A DNA stretch of 24,383 bases from a virus. Within the stretch, counting starts at the first letter, position 1. Each line of letters opens with the position of its first letter. Both the position numbers and the translations under genes were made by a program. Under the pieces are notes generated by a model. That model did not search any database. It was not told the origin of the DNA and saw nothing but the letters and a program-made list of their open reading frames with translations. This document shows positions 1 to 6,770 of the stretch, in pieces. The stretch spans positions 1-24,383 of IMG/VR virus record IMGVR_UViG_3300028774_000039. One strand, 5' to 3'.

Positions 1-15
1 CTATAATCGCAAAAT

Positions 16-50
16 CAAATTGTACAAATTTTATAAAACAAATTGTACAA
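16..50. repeat. Direct 12-bp repeats carrying the TTGTACAA palindrome
   Basis: CAAATTGTACAA occurs at 16-27 and again at 39-50, so the copies start 23 bp apart, close to two helical turns. Each contains the perfect 8-bp palindrome TTGTACAA. A third TTGTACAA lies at 108-115, beyond the hairpin. Regularly spaced palindromes of this kind are typical of binding sites for a dimeric regulator or recombination protein. No gene in the window can be tied to them, and the left window edge hides the neighbour. The rest of 1-80 is AT-rich with no gene visible. Confidence 0.55.
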
Positions 51-80
51 TAATTAACGCACACGCAGAAAAAAAATTGG

Positions 81-106
81 AAAGGGAGTCATTTGCGACT
101 CCCTTT
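81..106 (-). terminator. Hairpin terminator of the leftward partial gene
   Basis: A perfect 10-bp stem (AAAGGGAGTC at 81-90 with GACTCCCTTT at 97-106) closes a 6-nt loop. Read leftwards, it is followed by CCAA and then a run of eight T (on the minus strand). The stop codon of the leftward partial frame (89-91) lies inside the stem, as is common for compact terminators. The rightward side has only TTTCTT, so leftward termination is favoured. Confidence 0.6.
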
Positions 107-280
107 CTTGTACAACATTATATCTGTATACCCCGCGTTATGATTCATTCTCGCTGATATTTCGATTTTAGTTGCTCCTTTGAATGGGTTCTCACCGCCA
201 AGGTTACGCTCTATCCAGTCGGTTAACTCAATGATACTGCTTTTGTTTGATGTGAAATAAAAGTAATTAGTATCTTTTAT
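89..280 (-). pseudogene. 3' end of an unrecognised leftward gene, no start codon
   Basis: An open frame on the minus strand runs from just after an in-frame TAA (281-283) to TGA (89-91), 63 sense codons. It reads as natural protein, including the stretches ELTDWIERNLGGENPFKGAT and KIEISARMNHNAGYTDIMLY, with good codon use and a terminator hairpin right at its stop. There is no in-frame ATG, GTG or TTG that could start it. The sequence upstream of 280 becomes low-complexity AT-rich DNA. The simplest reading is a gene whose 5' part was deleted or replaced when the promoter/RNA region at 340-590 was joined here. A non-standard start or a sequencing error are alternatives. I do not recognise the family. 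Confidence 0.5.
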
Positions 281-357
281 TTAAATGATAATTAATGACT
301 GATTAAACACAATAAATTAGACACGATAAAAAAAATTGAAAATATTTTGATGAAAGT

Positions 358-388
358 ATTGCAGATTTAAAATAATTATGTAGATTTG
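358..388 (+). promoter_or_regulatory. Bacteroidota-type promoter of the structured RNA
   Basis: TAGATTTG at 381-388 fits the Bacteroidota -7 consensus TAnnTTTG exactly. ATTG at 358-361 sits 19 nt upstream, close to the -33 TTTG element at normal spacing. Transcription should start about 5-8 nt after 388, that is at about 393-396. This is exactly where the 5' strand of the first long RNA helix begins. Confidence 0.65.
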
Positions 389-392
389 CAGC

Positions 393-564
393 GCTAAGTT
401 TTCAATTTCCAAGAAGGGTAGGTCACTGCCCATTACCTGATGGGCTTTTTTATGCCCGGTATTTCATATTATGCGGCTTACTAACCCCGTGAATTTGTTG
501 TAATGGCGAATTCAGCCTTCTTGGAGAAGACTTAGCAACGGGAAGTGGTAAGCCGTTTTTATTT
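393..564 (+). ncRNA. Structured RNA with interleaved helices, unassigned class
   Basis: The region can form several long pairings. Helix 1 is 393-399 with 530-536 (GCTAAGT/ACTTAGC), extended by 409-417 with 516-524 (CCAAGAAGG/CCTTCTTGG). Helix 2 is 474-481 with 548-555 (CGGCTTAC/GTAAGCCG), extended by 486-490 with 538-542 (CCCGT/ACGGG). The 3' strand of helix 2 lies outside helix 1 while its 5' strand lies inside, so the two form a pseudoknot or are mutually exclusive. Local hairpins are 428-433/440-445 and 490-495/509-514. The 3' strand of helix 2 is followed by TTTTTATTTT (556-565), like an intrinsic terminator. A consensus promoter places the 5' end on helix 1. It could be an independent small RNA or a cis-acting leader controlling the BRO gene at 590. 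I cannot match it to a known RNA family. Confidence 0.6.
428..451 (+). terminator. Attenuator-like hairpin inside the RNA
   Basis: GCCCAT (428-433) pairs with ATGGGC (440-445) around the 6-nt loop TACCTG, followed immediately by six T. This is a textbook intrinsic terminator shape, only about 50 nt after the predicted start site. Its strands can also pair elsewhere: GGGC 442-445 with GCCC 454-457, and AGGT 420-423 with ACCT 435-438. It could therefore be opened by an alternative fold, as in attenuation. Whether it terminates in vivo is unknown. Confidence 0.4.
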
Positions 565-589
565 TACTACATGCTAAAAAAACTCCAAA

Positions 590-1306
590 ATGAAAACAAA
601 AAACAGTCCTGCTCCGACATTAAACGAGCAACCTACCGAAGTAATGACTTTTCAATTCTCAGAAAGTAAACAAACAATCAGAAACATTATTATTGAGAGC
701 AAACCGTGGTTTGTAGCGATGGATGTTTGCAATGTTTTAGGAATTTTAAATCACAAAGATGCAACCAGTAGTTTAGATGAAGATGAAAGGGGGGTCGGTA
801 AAATCTACCCCCTTAGTGGAAAAGGGGGATTACAAAATACTACCGTTATTTCAGAAAGCGGTTTATATGCTTTGATATTACGCAGTAATAAACCTTATGC
901 CAAAACATTTCGTAAATGGATAACAGGTGAGGTTATTCCACAACTCCTAAAAAAAGGCTACTATGCTGTAAAAAGGTATGAAACTAATGATTTCTTCGAT
1001 GCTCGTAATGTTCCATGTATTACAAAAGAATTTAATGGCAATAGTGTACGAATTATGAATATTGATGGACAAAGTTGGTTTAGCATAAATGATTTGAATC
1101 GCTCATTACATTCGAGCACTTCTGCCAATCAACTGGCAAAGAAACTAAATGCTATAGATAGATTGGCTATAAAAATATGGCTTTTTGGAAATACGAATCC
1201 TGCATGGTTTACAAACGACTGTGGAGTTAAACTTATGTTGAGTGGTAGTAGAACAAACAATGGGTTAAAACTAACGATAGGGGGGCTGACAAATGCAGAT
1301 CATTAA
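590..1306 (+). CDS. BRO-family phage antirepressor
   Basis: 238 aa, ATG start. Residues about 18-125 match the Bro-N domain, with the features KPWFVAMDVCNVLGILNHKD, a DEDERG segment, the SESGLYALILRSNKPYAKTF block and a KWITGEVIPQLLKKGYY end. Bro-N proteins bind DNA and often act as phage antirepressors or regulators. The C-terminal half (about 148-225) does not look like a usual KilA-C/ANT tail. Its start (NGNSVRIMNIDGQSWFSIND) resembles a second, diverged copy of the Bro-N opening strands. The gene follows the structured RNA at 393-564 with 25 nt between, so that RNA may control it. It overlaps the next frame by 14 nt. Family call is secure; the exact regulatory role is inferred. Confidence 0.85.
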   Translation: MKTKNSPAPTLNEQPTEVMTFQFSESKQTIRNIIIESKPWFVAMDVCNVLGILNHKDATSSLDEDERGVGKIYPLSGKGGLQNTTVISESGLYALILRSNKPYAKTFRKWITGEVIPQLLKKGYYAVKRYETNDFFDARNVPCITKEFNGNSVRIMNIDGQSWFSINDLNRSLHSSTSANQLAKKLNAIDRLAIKIWLFGNTNPAWFTNDCGVKLMLSGSRTNNGLKLTIGGLTNADH

Positions 1307-1493
1307 TGGAGTTTTGACAATAAACCTGGAAGAGGAGGAACTAAATGACAGTATAGTCGCTATAATTATGAGAAGATATGAATGCACCGTAATGGAAAAA
1401 GCTGGTGTTGAATGGGAACTTGAGAAGCTAAAAAAACAACAACAGAATCCTTTATCTCAACAACAAAAGCCGTATCATTTTTTACCTAACTAA
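1293..1493 (+). CDS. Small hypothetical protein
   Basis: 66 aa, ATG start inside the last codons of the antirepressor gene (14-nt overlap), preceded by GGGGGGC, which suggests coupled translation. The protein is charged, with an acidic patch (LEEEELNDS) in the N-terminal third. A probable helix follows (EKAGVEWELEKLKKQQQ) and the tail is glutamine-rich. No membrane segment or recognised domain is visible. The overlap suggests a small partner or modulator co-expressed with the BRO protein; this is an inference from position only. Confidence 0.55.
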   Translation: MQIINGVLTINLEEEELNDSIVAIIMRRYECTVMEKAGVEWELEKLKKQQQNPLSQQQKPYHFLPN

Positions 1494-1500
1494 ATAAATA

Positions 1501-1541
1501 GCGGGTTTTGTTGGTTGAGATAATAAAACCTGCTATATTTG
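1501..1541 (+). promoter_or_regulatory. Promoter with overlapping inverted repeat
   Basis: TATATTTG at 1534-1541 matches the Bacteroidota -7 consensus. GTTG at 1510-1513 lies 20 nt upstream as the -33 element. A 9-bp inverted repeat with one G-T pair (GCGGGTTTT 1501-1509, AAAACCTGC 1525-1533) brackets the -33 element and abuts the -7 element. It could be an operator, or a hairpin ending the upstream transcript, although no U-tract follows. It should drive the lipoprotein gene at 1586. Confidence 0.6.
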
Positions 1542-1585
1542 CAAATTAATTTATTCTATGAAATATTTAAAAAACTAAAATCATT

Positions 1586-2137
1586 ATGAAAAAGCTAATC
1601 TATCTATTCTTATTAACAGGTTTAGTTGCCTGTAGTGATTCCATTTATCAATCAGGTAAAACAATTGATATTAGACCAGCACAAGAAGTATTTAGTTCTC
1701 AAAAAGTAAAAGTTTCTACCACTCATTTGTCAAACTTGGAAATTGTAAAACAAGCAACAATTATGAGACTCTATAATATACCTGAATTTGGCAATCAGGT
1801 CGCAGAAGTTGGTTTTATCGCCAGAGATACTGTTAATTTAGTGTTGAAACGTAGTGGAACTGATATTATATCCACTGACGGAAAATATATCCCTGATTTC
1901 ATTGAAGCAACTGATTGCGTTATTGAACGTATTTTCAATATCAATACACCAAATCAGGTTCGGGACACAATCGCTTATATTCCAAACTCAGTACTAAGAG
2001 TTGCTGAAACACAAATAAAGGCAGCTTACGATAAAAAAGATTATGATACCGTATATTCTTTATTTGAAAGCGCATTGACATTTAAGCCGATTACGGGTGA
2101 AGAATGGCGAGCTTTAAAAGCTGTAAATCAAAATTAA
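1586..2137 (+). CDS. Phage-encoded lipoprotein (moron-like)
   Basis: 183 aa, ATG start. The first 16 residues form a type II signal peptide: KK, a hydrophobic run (LIYLFLL), then lipobox LVAC with the lipidated cysteine at position 16. After cleavage the chain begins CSDSIYQ. The rest is a soluble mixed alpha/beta protein without a family I recognise. It has its own promoter and a strong terminator and lies between the regulatory genes and the convergent tail operon, so it is transcribed alone. That is the usual layout of a moron, a cargo gene expressed from the prophage. Superinfection exclusion or another change of the host surface is possible but is only inferred. Confidence 0.7.
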   Translation: MKKLIYLFLLTGLVACSDSIYQSGKTIDIRPAQEVFSSQKVKVSTTHLSNLEIVKQATIMRLYNIPEFGNQVAEVGFIARDTVNLVLKRSGTDIISTDGKYIPDFIEATDCVIERIFNINTPNQVRDTIAYIPNSVLRVAETQIKAAYDKKDYDTVYSLFESALTFKPITGEEWRALKAVNQN

Positions 2138-2152
2138 AATATCATATTTATT

Positions 2153-2182
2153 AAGAGCCGAACGTTATCGGCTCTTTTTTTT
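2153..2182. terminator. Bidirectional terminator between convergent transcripts
   Basis: AAGAGCCGA (2153-2161) pairs with TCGGCTCTT (2168-2176) around a 6-nt loop, followed by T to 2182. The leftward direction has AATAAATATGAT after the stem. It ends the lipoprotein transcript and sits directly against the stop codon of the leftward tail gene (2181-2183), so it probably serves both strands. Confidence 0.85.
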
Positions 2183-5100
2183 ATGCGTTATCACCAAATA
2201 CAACATAATCGAATGCTGCGTCTATTGCAGTATTATCAGAAATTCTACAAAGAACGACAGCAAATGAATCGACTGATTTACTAGCTTCTGTAACTACGGC
2301 ATAACAATTGGTAACGCCTACATTGACCTGCACTGTATAATTATCAGAATTCATTCCAGATAATGGAATCCAATATACACCACCTTCAGTATGCGTAATT
2401 GCGCTATTGGATACTTTTGCCCCCCATTTATTTGCATGCATTCCAGAACTATTCACACTTCCCGTTGCCAAAACACCTGGCATATCCATTGCGCCTTTAT
2501 AGTTTAATCCGGTAATCGAACTGAAATAAAAATACTTTGCTGCATTCCAAAAAGAGAAAAAGCCGTTGTTTCCGATTTTCGTTTTAGCTGTATAAGCATT
2601 TGCAATGATAATATCAGCATCCGGAAGACCCGAAAGAGTGATAGTTCTACCACGATCTAAATCTGTAACAGTGATAACATAAGTTCCGGCGGCCATGTTT
2701 TCAATATGATAGTCCTGATATGAAGTTTGTGCGGTGTAATTATCTGAAAAATAAGGTTGCCCGTTTTTAGTGATAGCTACAAGCACTAACGTACTGTTAT
2801 TATAAGGAGCTTTTGATACTCTAAACCGCATATCTGAGACTTTGGTTAGTACTATGTCCTGACAAACGACCGGAACATCTCTGTCGGAACTTATCCAGCT
2901 TGCAACTCTGGTAATGACTACCGGAGTCGGATTTAATAGTTCTGATAATAGTTCGATAGCTGATTCACTGAATTCCATTGAGTCGGAAGAAAGCGTATTG
3001 TCTGAAATAGTCAACCCGCCTACCTTGCCGGTTGTTGCTGAAAACTCCCCGCTAATAATGGCATTAGTTGCCCGCATTATCCCATTTCTGTCAACGCTGA
3101 AATTAGCGTCAGTGGGTTCCGTTGCTCCAAGCCATAAGCGGTAAGCAGCATCAGCCAAGCCGTTCAAACCTCCCATTACCGTACCGGATTCATTTTTTAT
3201 GCCGATAAGTCCGGATATCAATCCGGTGACAAAATCAATAAAACCGCCTATTTTATTATTTACGAGGTCGAAATAAGTATTACCGTCCGCTGAAACGATT
3301 CGATCTGTTGTAATTCGTCCGGGCAATATTTCAGTATATCCATAAAGATTTGCATAGCTTCGGTCACCATCGTGTTCACTATTCAATATACCAACAAGTA
3401 AATGATAGAATCCTTCGACGCCTTCCAGGGCAATAGGCGTTTCACTTAATAAGAATATGCCCGTATTAGCCGTTTTGCTGCATTTTGCGTACAGATAATA
3501 AGGCGTAGATGTTTCGGTTAATACCGGAGAAACATATGCCGGAAGATTCCAAAACTTATACTCTGATACCGCGTGAGATGTTGCCATAGTTGAAATACCA
3601 AGACTCATGTGTTGTATAATCCCGGCAGGTGCTGATAGTGTTTTTTCAACATCATCATAACTCACGGTATGATTCACAATAACCGGTTCCGTAGTACTGG
3701 AGACAAAACGATATTGCAGACTTTCATCACCTGCAACGAGTTGCATGGTTTGAACGGTAATAGGTGATATAGACTCACTGAAGTTTAATAATGAGTTTTG
3801 CAATAGTGTGGCCGTCTCTTTGACATCAGCGAATTGACGGCGTGCAAAACGAAGTACTTCAGCATCCTTCCGGTCCGTTGCCTGGGCTTGAGTCGATATC
3901 TGATTTAATTTCGTTCCCAGTCTGGTCCCGCTTACCTCATTAGACAGCGTTAACTCCGGCTGTTTAGGCTTATTGACATACTCTTTTACAGCGGTAATAC
4001 GTATCACAACCGGTGTGTTTAAAAATTGCAGGTCTGATAAAGAAACAAAATATCCGTAATTCAAATAACCACCAATTATCAACCAGTTGCGTTTTGCATA
4101 TAGTTCATCAAGTGTGCCGGTATAGGTATATTTTGTTTGTTCATTTTCATATATATACTCTAATGCCTCATTCAAAACATCTGTTTCAGCGGTAGTAATA
4201 TATTCAGTAGGTAAGGAACAATGAAATACTACATAATTATCACCGACCTCAGGTACCAGAGAACCGGACGGGTAGTTTTCGCCGTTCTCTTTCAGTGGAA
4301 CCAGTTCAAAACGTTTCTCAGCAGGTTTATAAGCAACCTCAAATTCCTTACCGGCCAATTGCCCGGTCTGAAATATAATAGTCATCGTTTCCCCGTCAAT
4401 TACATTTTGTGAGTAATCCAGTGTATCAGGGATAGAAGAATCATACACATCATACAAATGTTTATCTGCATTGACTACATCAACCGCACTAACCGTACCA
4501 ATCCGCTTCGGGTATATCTTAGTAACATCGAGACTATCTTCTACAATTCTACCGGTCGGAGTTTCACGCTCTATATAAGTTCCGGTGGCATCGGTTTTAT
4601 AATTTACACCTTTATAGAATATAGTTGTATTTTTCGGCATCAACAATGTTGCTGATCCGTATGTAGATTTATCTATATTCCGGTCGCTACCTTCAACAAA
4701 CAATCTGCTGATAACATTTTTATTTGTCACATTGGCGCGCGATGTTCCCGGTATTAATCCACAATTATACCCATATTGTAAGGATATAGGTGAATCTTTC
4801 AATTTCTCAACCGGTCCGATATTGATAGTTTTATTTTCAACTTCCCATTCAGTTGTAAAAGCATCCGCAATCTTAGCCAATACATCAAAGCAATAATCAT
4901 GATTAAAATCAATAGTTACCGGGTCGCTGGTTATGCAAGCTCCGACCGTCCATCCTCCGGAACCGTCAGCAATATTCATATTGTCACATATTAATTGTGC
5001 AAACTGAATTGGGGTAACGGTTAATGAGAATTTCAGTTCAAACGGACAATTTACAACACCATCGGCCATCGTGAAAAACTTGAACTTAATAAGCTTCATC

Positions 5101-5354
5101 AAACTCTGGTATGAATCGAGTGTAAGCGTATATTCAAAGTTTTTGCTATGGTGCTGAGTAAAATTCTCCGGCTTGATCAGGAAGTAACGTTCTGCTTTAA
5201 AATCACAATATGCACCTATAGGTAATTCAATAAAGTCCGGCAAAGAGAAATAGAGTGATAAAGTATTATCATTCATTATCTCTTTGTACCGATAACTTTT
5301 ATCATCAACTACTATATCGATGATTTCAATTCCGTTTTTGTCGTATATTATCAT
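2181..5354 (-). CDS. Tail hub / tail-associated fibre protein
   Basis: 1057 aa, ATG start. Last gene of the leftward late operon. The N-terminal part (about 1-240) has the beta-rich character of siphophage tail-hub (Tal, gp27-like) proteins, with NFEYTLTLDSYQSLMKLIKF and a segment resembling the tail endopeptidase family. The middle (about 470-720) contains short helices (ATDRKDAEVLRFARRQFADV) and segments such as LPGRITTDRIVSADGNTYFD that are typical of Bacteroidota phage tail-tip proteins. A glycine-rich stretch and repeated short beta units follow. The last about 130 residues (from GNNGFFSFWNAAKYFYFSSI) look like a C-terminal fibre or receptor-contact domain. It should form the tail tip and contact the host surface. 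The family call rests on composition, position and length, not on a search. Confidence 0.7.
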   Translation of the reverse strand: MIIYDKNGIEIIDIVVDDKSYRYKEIMNDNTLSLYFSLPDFIELPIGAYCDFKAERYFLIKPENFTQHHSKNFEYTLTLDSYQSLMKLIKFKFFTMADGVVNCPFELKFSLTVTPIQFAQLICDNMNIADGSGGWTVGACITSDPVTIDFNHDYCFDVLAKIADAFTTEWEVENKTINIGPVEKLKDSPISLQYGYNCGLIPGTSRANVTNKNVISRLFVEGSDRNIDKSTYGSATLLMPKNTTIFYKGVNYKTDATGTYIERETPTGRIVEDSLDVTKIYPKRIGTVSAVDVVNADKHLYDVYDSSIPDTLDYSQNVIDGETMTIIFQTGQLAGKEFEVAYKPAEKRFELVPLKENGENYPSGSLVPEVGDNYVVFHCSLPTEYITTAETDVLNEALEYIYENEQTKYTYTGTLDELYAKRNWLIIGGYLNYGYFVSLSDLQFLNTPVVIRITAVKEYVNKPKQPELTLSNEVSGTRLGTKLNQISTQAQATDRKDAEVLRFARRQFADVKETATLLQNSLLNFSESISPITVQTMQLVAGDESLQYRFVSSTTEPVIVNHTVSYDDVEKTLSAPAGIIQHMSLGISTMATSHAVSEYKFWNLPAYVSPVLTETSTPYYLYAKCSKTANTGIFLLSETPIALEGVEGFYHLLVGILNSEHDGDRSYANLYGYTEILPGRITTDRIVSADGNTYFDLVNNKIGGFIDFVTGLISGLIGIKNESGTVMGGLNGLADAAYRLWLGATEPTDANFSVDRNGIMRATNAIISGEFSATTGKVGGLTISDNTLSSDSMEFSESAIELLSELLNPTPVVITRVASWISSDRDVPVVCQDIVLTKVSDMRFRVSKAPYNNSTLVLVAITKNGQPYFSDNYTAQTSYQDYHIENMAAGTYVITVTDLDRGRTITLSGLPDADIIIANAYTAKTKIGNNGFFSFWNAAKYFYFSSITGLNYKGAMDMPGVLATGSVNSSGMHANKWGAKVSNSAITHTEGGVYWIPLSGMNSDNYTVQVNVGVTNCYAVVTEASKSVDSFAVVLCRISDNTAIDAAFDYVVFGDNA

Positions 5355-5372
5355 TATTCTATTATAATAGTT

Positions 5373-5462
5373 TTATTCAAATCTACTTTTAAATTTATCA
5401 AAAATTTTAGTTACTTCGGCTTGAGTTATAGCGCGATTATAGCCATTGACAATAGCTATTAA
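5373..5462 (-). pseudogene. Leftover C-terminus of a second LamG domain
   Basis: Directly after the stop of the LamG gene, in a different frame (read from 5462 to stop TAA at 5373-5375), 29 codons encode a peptide containing GYNRAITQAEVTKIFDKFKS. This matches the last strand and helix of LamG-type domains and parallels the end of the intact neighbour, YNRVLTSDEVLLLFHEFD. It has no start codon. It looks like the original C-terminal end of the gene, stranded when a different lectin domain replaced the rest. Confidence 0.6.
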
Positions 5463-6160
5463 TCAAATTCGTGAAATAATAACAATACTTCATCTGACGT
5501 TAATACTCTATTATATAGTTTAATTTCGTCGATATCTCCACCAAAGTTTTGACCTTCCCCTATGGATGAACCTTCCCCAACTGCGATACCTACATCTTGA
5601 GCTTGTATTGTCATTGTAGTTGTTAATGCCAGTTCTCCATCTACATATATTTTTGTACCGGATAAAATACCACTTGAAAACGTCAAAACTATATGATGCC
5701 AAATATCATCCGAAATACTTATTTGAGATACACTTGAACTCATTTGCTGCCAATTGAAGAGCCCTACGTTATTATTGATTAAAAATATAGAATATGCGTT
5801 TTGTTTAACGACTATGCCTCTATACCCCGTACTATTATTCGATGTTTTTGCCCAAACTGACACACTACCATTATATAGTTTAGTAATCTCCGCGTTTTCC
5901 ACACGAAAATAAGACCCACCGTAAGTAGTGAATATTGCAGTGCCGTTAATTCCAGGTATCCATCCTACATTATATGGAGATGTGGTTAATAAATTAGATA
6001 CTGATTCATTAATAATATTTCCAGAACCTTCATCTAATTTCCAAGTAGCTATTAAACCAGTAGTAGGAATATTTTTAGTCGACAAAAATGGATTTATTAT
6101 CATTTCTTTATAATACAAAGAGTGGATATTTTTACGGGGATCATTAATATAGCCGGACAT
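5459..6160 (-). CDS. LamG / concanavalin A-like lectin tail protein
   Basis: 233 aa, ATG start 3 nt after the preceding stop. Residues about 35-228 form a LamG (laminin G / concanavalin A-like) jelly-roll domain: the opening ATWKLDEGSGNIINESVSN, SVSVWAKTSNNS, DDIWHHIVLTFSSG, TKIYVDGELALTT, GGDIDEIKLYNRVLTSDEV. These motifs are diagnostic for the family. LamG domains bind sugars; in a tail operon, beside the hub protein, a role in adsorption to capsular or surface glycans is likely. There is no signal peptide, as expected for a virion protein. The gene is followed by the stranded end of another LamG domain (5373-5462), so this copy may be a recent replacement. Confidence 0.85.
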   Translation of the reverse strand: MSGYINDPRKNIHSLYYKEMIINPFLSTKNIPTTGLIATWKLDEGSGNIINESVSNLLTTSPYNVGWIPGINGTAIFTTYGGSYFRVENAEITKLYNGSVSVWAKTSNNSTGYRGIVVKQNAYSIFLINNNVGLFNWQQMSSSVSQISISDDIWHHIVLTFSSGILSGTKIYVDGELALTTTMTIQAQDVGIAVGEGSSIGEGQNFGGDIDEIKLYNRVLTSDEVLLLFHEFD

Positions 6161-6163
6161 GAC

Positions 6164-6751
6164 CTATTCAATGAAAGGTTCATTACCAGGAATTACTACG
6201 GTTCTTTCAAATCCGCTCGAGATATCGAGGACTTCACCTGCTGTGAACTGAGCAATCAGATAATTACGCCGTGCTGCATTTTGCGCCAGTTTGTTTGTAA
6301 CATCCGCATGCCGAATTTCCGCATTTGATTCTTCGGTAGAGGGTGTAATGCCTTTAGCTACATTGAGTGTGTATGCAGCCATAAAGAACGTAACTTTTGC
6401 CTCTTCTGCCTGCGCTAATAATGCAGCATTGGCGCTTTGTTCTTCCTGTTGAATAGAGGCAGTTATTAAATCTAATGACCGCTTTTCCTTGTCATAGGTA
6501 GTTTGCCAAGTATTATACATTGGATATTGAGGGTGTGGTATAGTTGTAGGTTGTTCTACGTCAATACGTACCCAAACGCGCTGATCAAGAGCAATTGCAG
6601 GATAAGGTATGTAATCAGCCAGCCATTCAACGCCTATGCCCATGTTTTGTAAAGGTTCACCCAATAATACGGGACAAGGGTTGTAGTTTAAAATTTCAAA
6701 ACTGGTATGATCGGAATTCCACTGAATAGTTCTTCCTTTTAAAGTTGCCAT
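6164..6751 (-). CDS. Hypothetical tail protein
   Basis: 195 aa, ATG start. I do not recognise the family. The N-terminal half is tryptophan- and proline-rich and probably beta (GRTIQWNSDHTSFEILNY, DQRVWVRIDVEQPT). Residues about 87-150 are helical and alanine- and glutamate-rich (SIQQEEQSANAALLAQAEEA), likely a coiled coil. The C-terminal end is short and beta-like. It lies between the distal tail genes and the lectin gene with almost no spacing, so a structural or adaptor role at the tail tip, perhaps carrying the lectin, is inferred. Confidence 0.55.
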   Translation of the reverse strand: MATLKGRTIQWNSDHTSFEILNYNPCPVLLGEPLQNMGIGVEWLADYIPYPAIALDQRVWVRIDVEQPTTIPHPQYPMYNTWQTTYDKEKRSLDLITASIQQEEQSANAALLAQAEEAKVTFFMAAYTLNVAKGITPSTEESNAEIRHADVTNKLAQNAARRNYLIAQFTAGEVLDISSGFERTVVIPGNEPFIE

Positions 6752-6770
6752 AATTTTTATTTTAAGTTGT

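Noticed and set aside
1-120. Mu-type phage end with transposase sites
   Set aside because: Repeated TTGTACAA and the Mu-like head genes hinted at it, but no transposase genes or TG/CA end with host junction can be seen.
389-560. Cobalamin or other known riboswitch
   Set aside because: CACTG and CGGGAAG fragments recall cobalamin elements, but the B12 box and the AATAGGGAA-like segment are absent, and the downstream gene is regulatory, not metabolic.
5520-5702. 60-codon leftward frame within the LamG gene
   Set aside because: Alternative-frame shadow rich in Arg and Trp; the LamG frame clearly explains this DNA.
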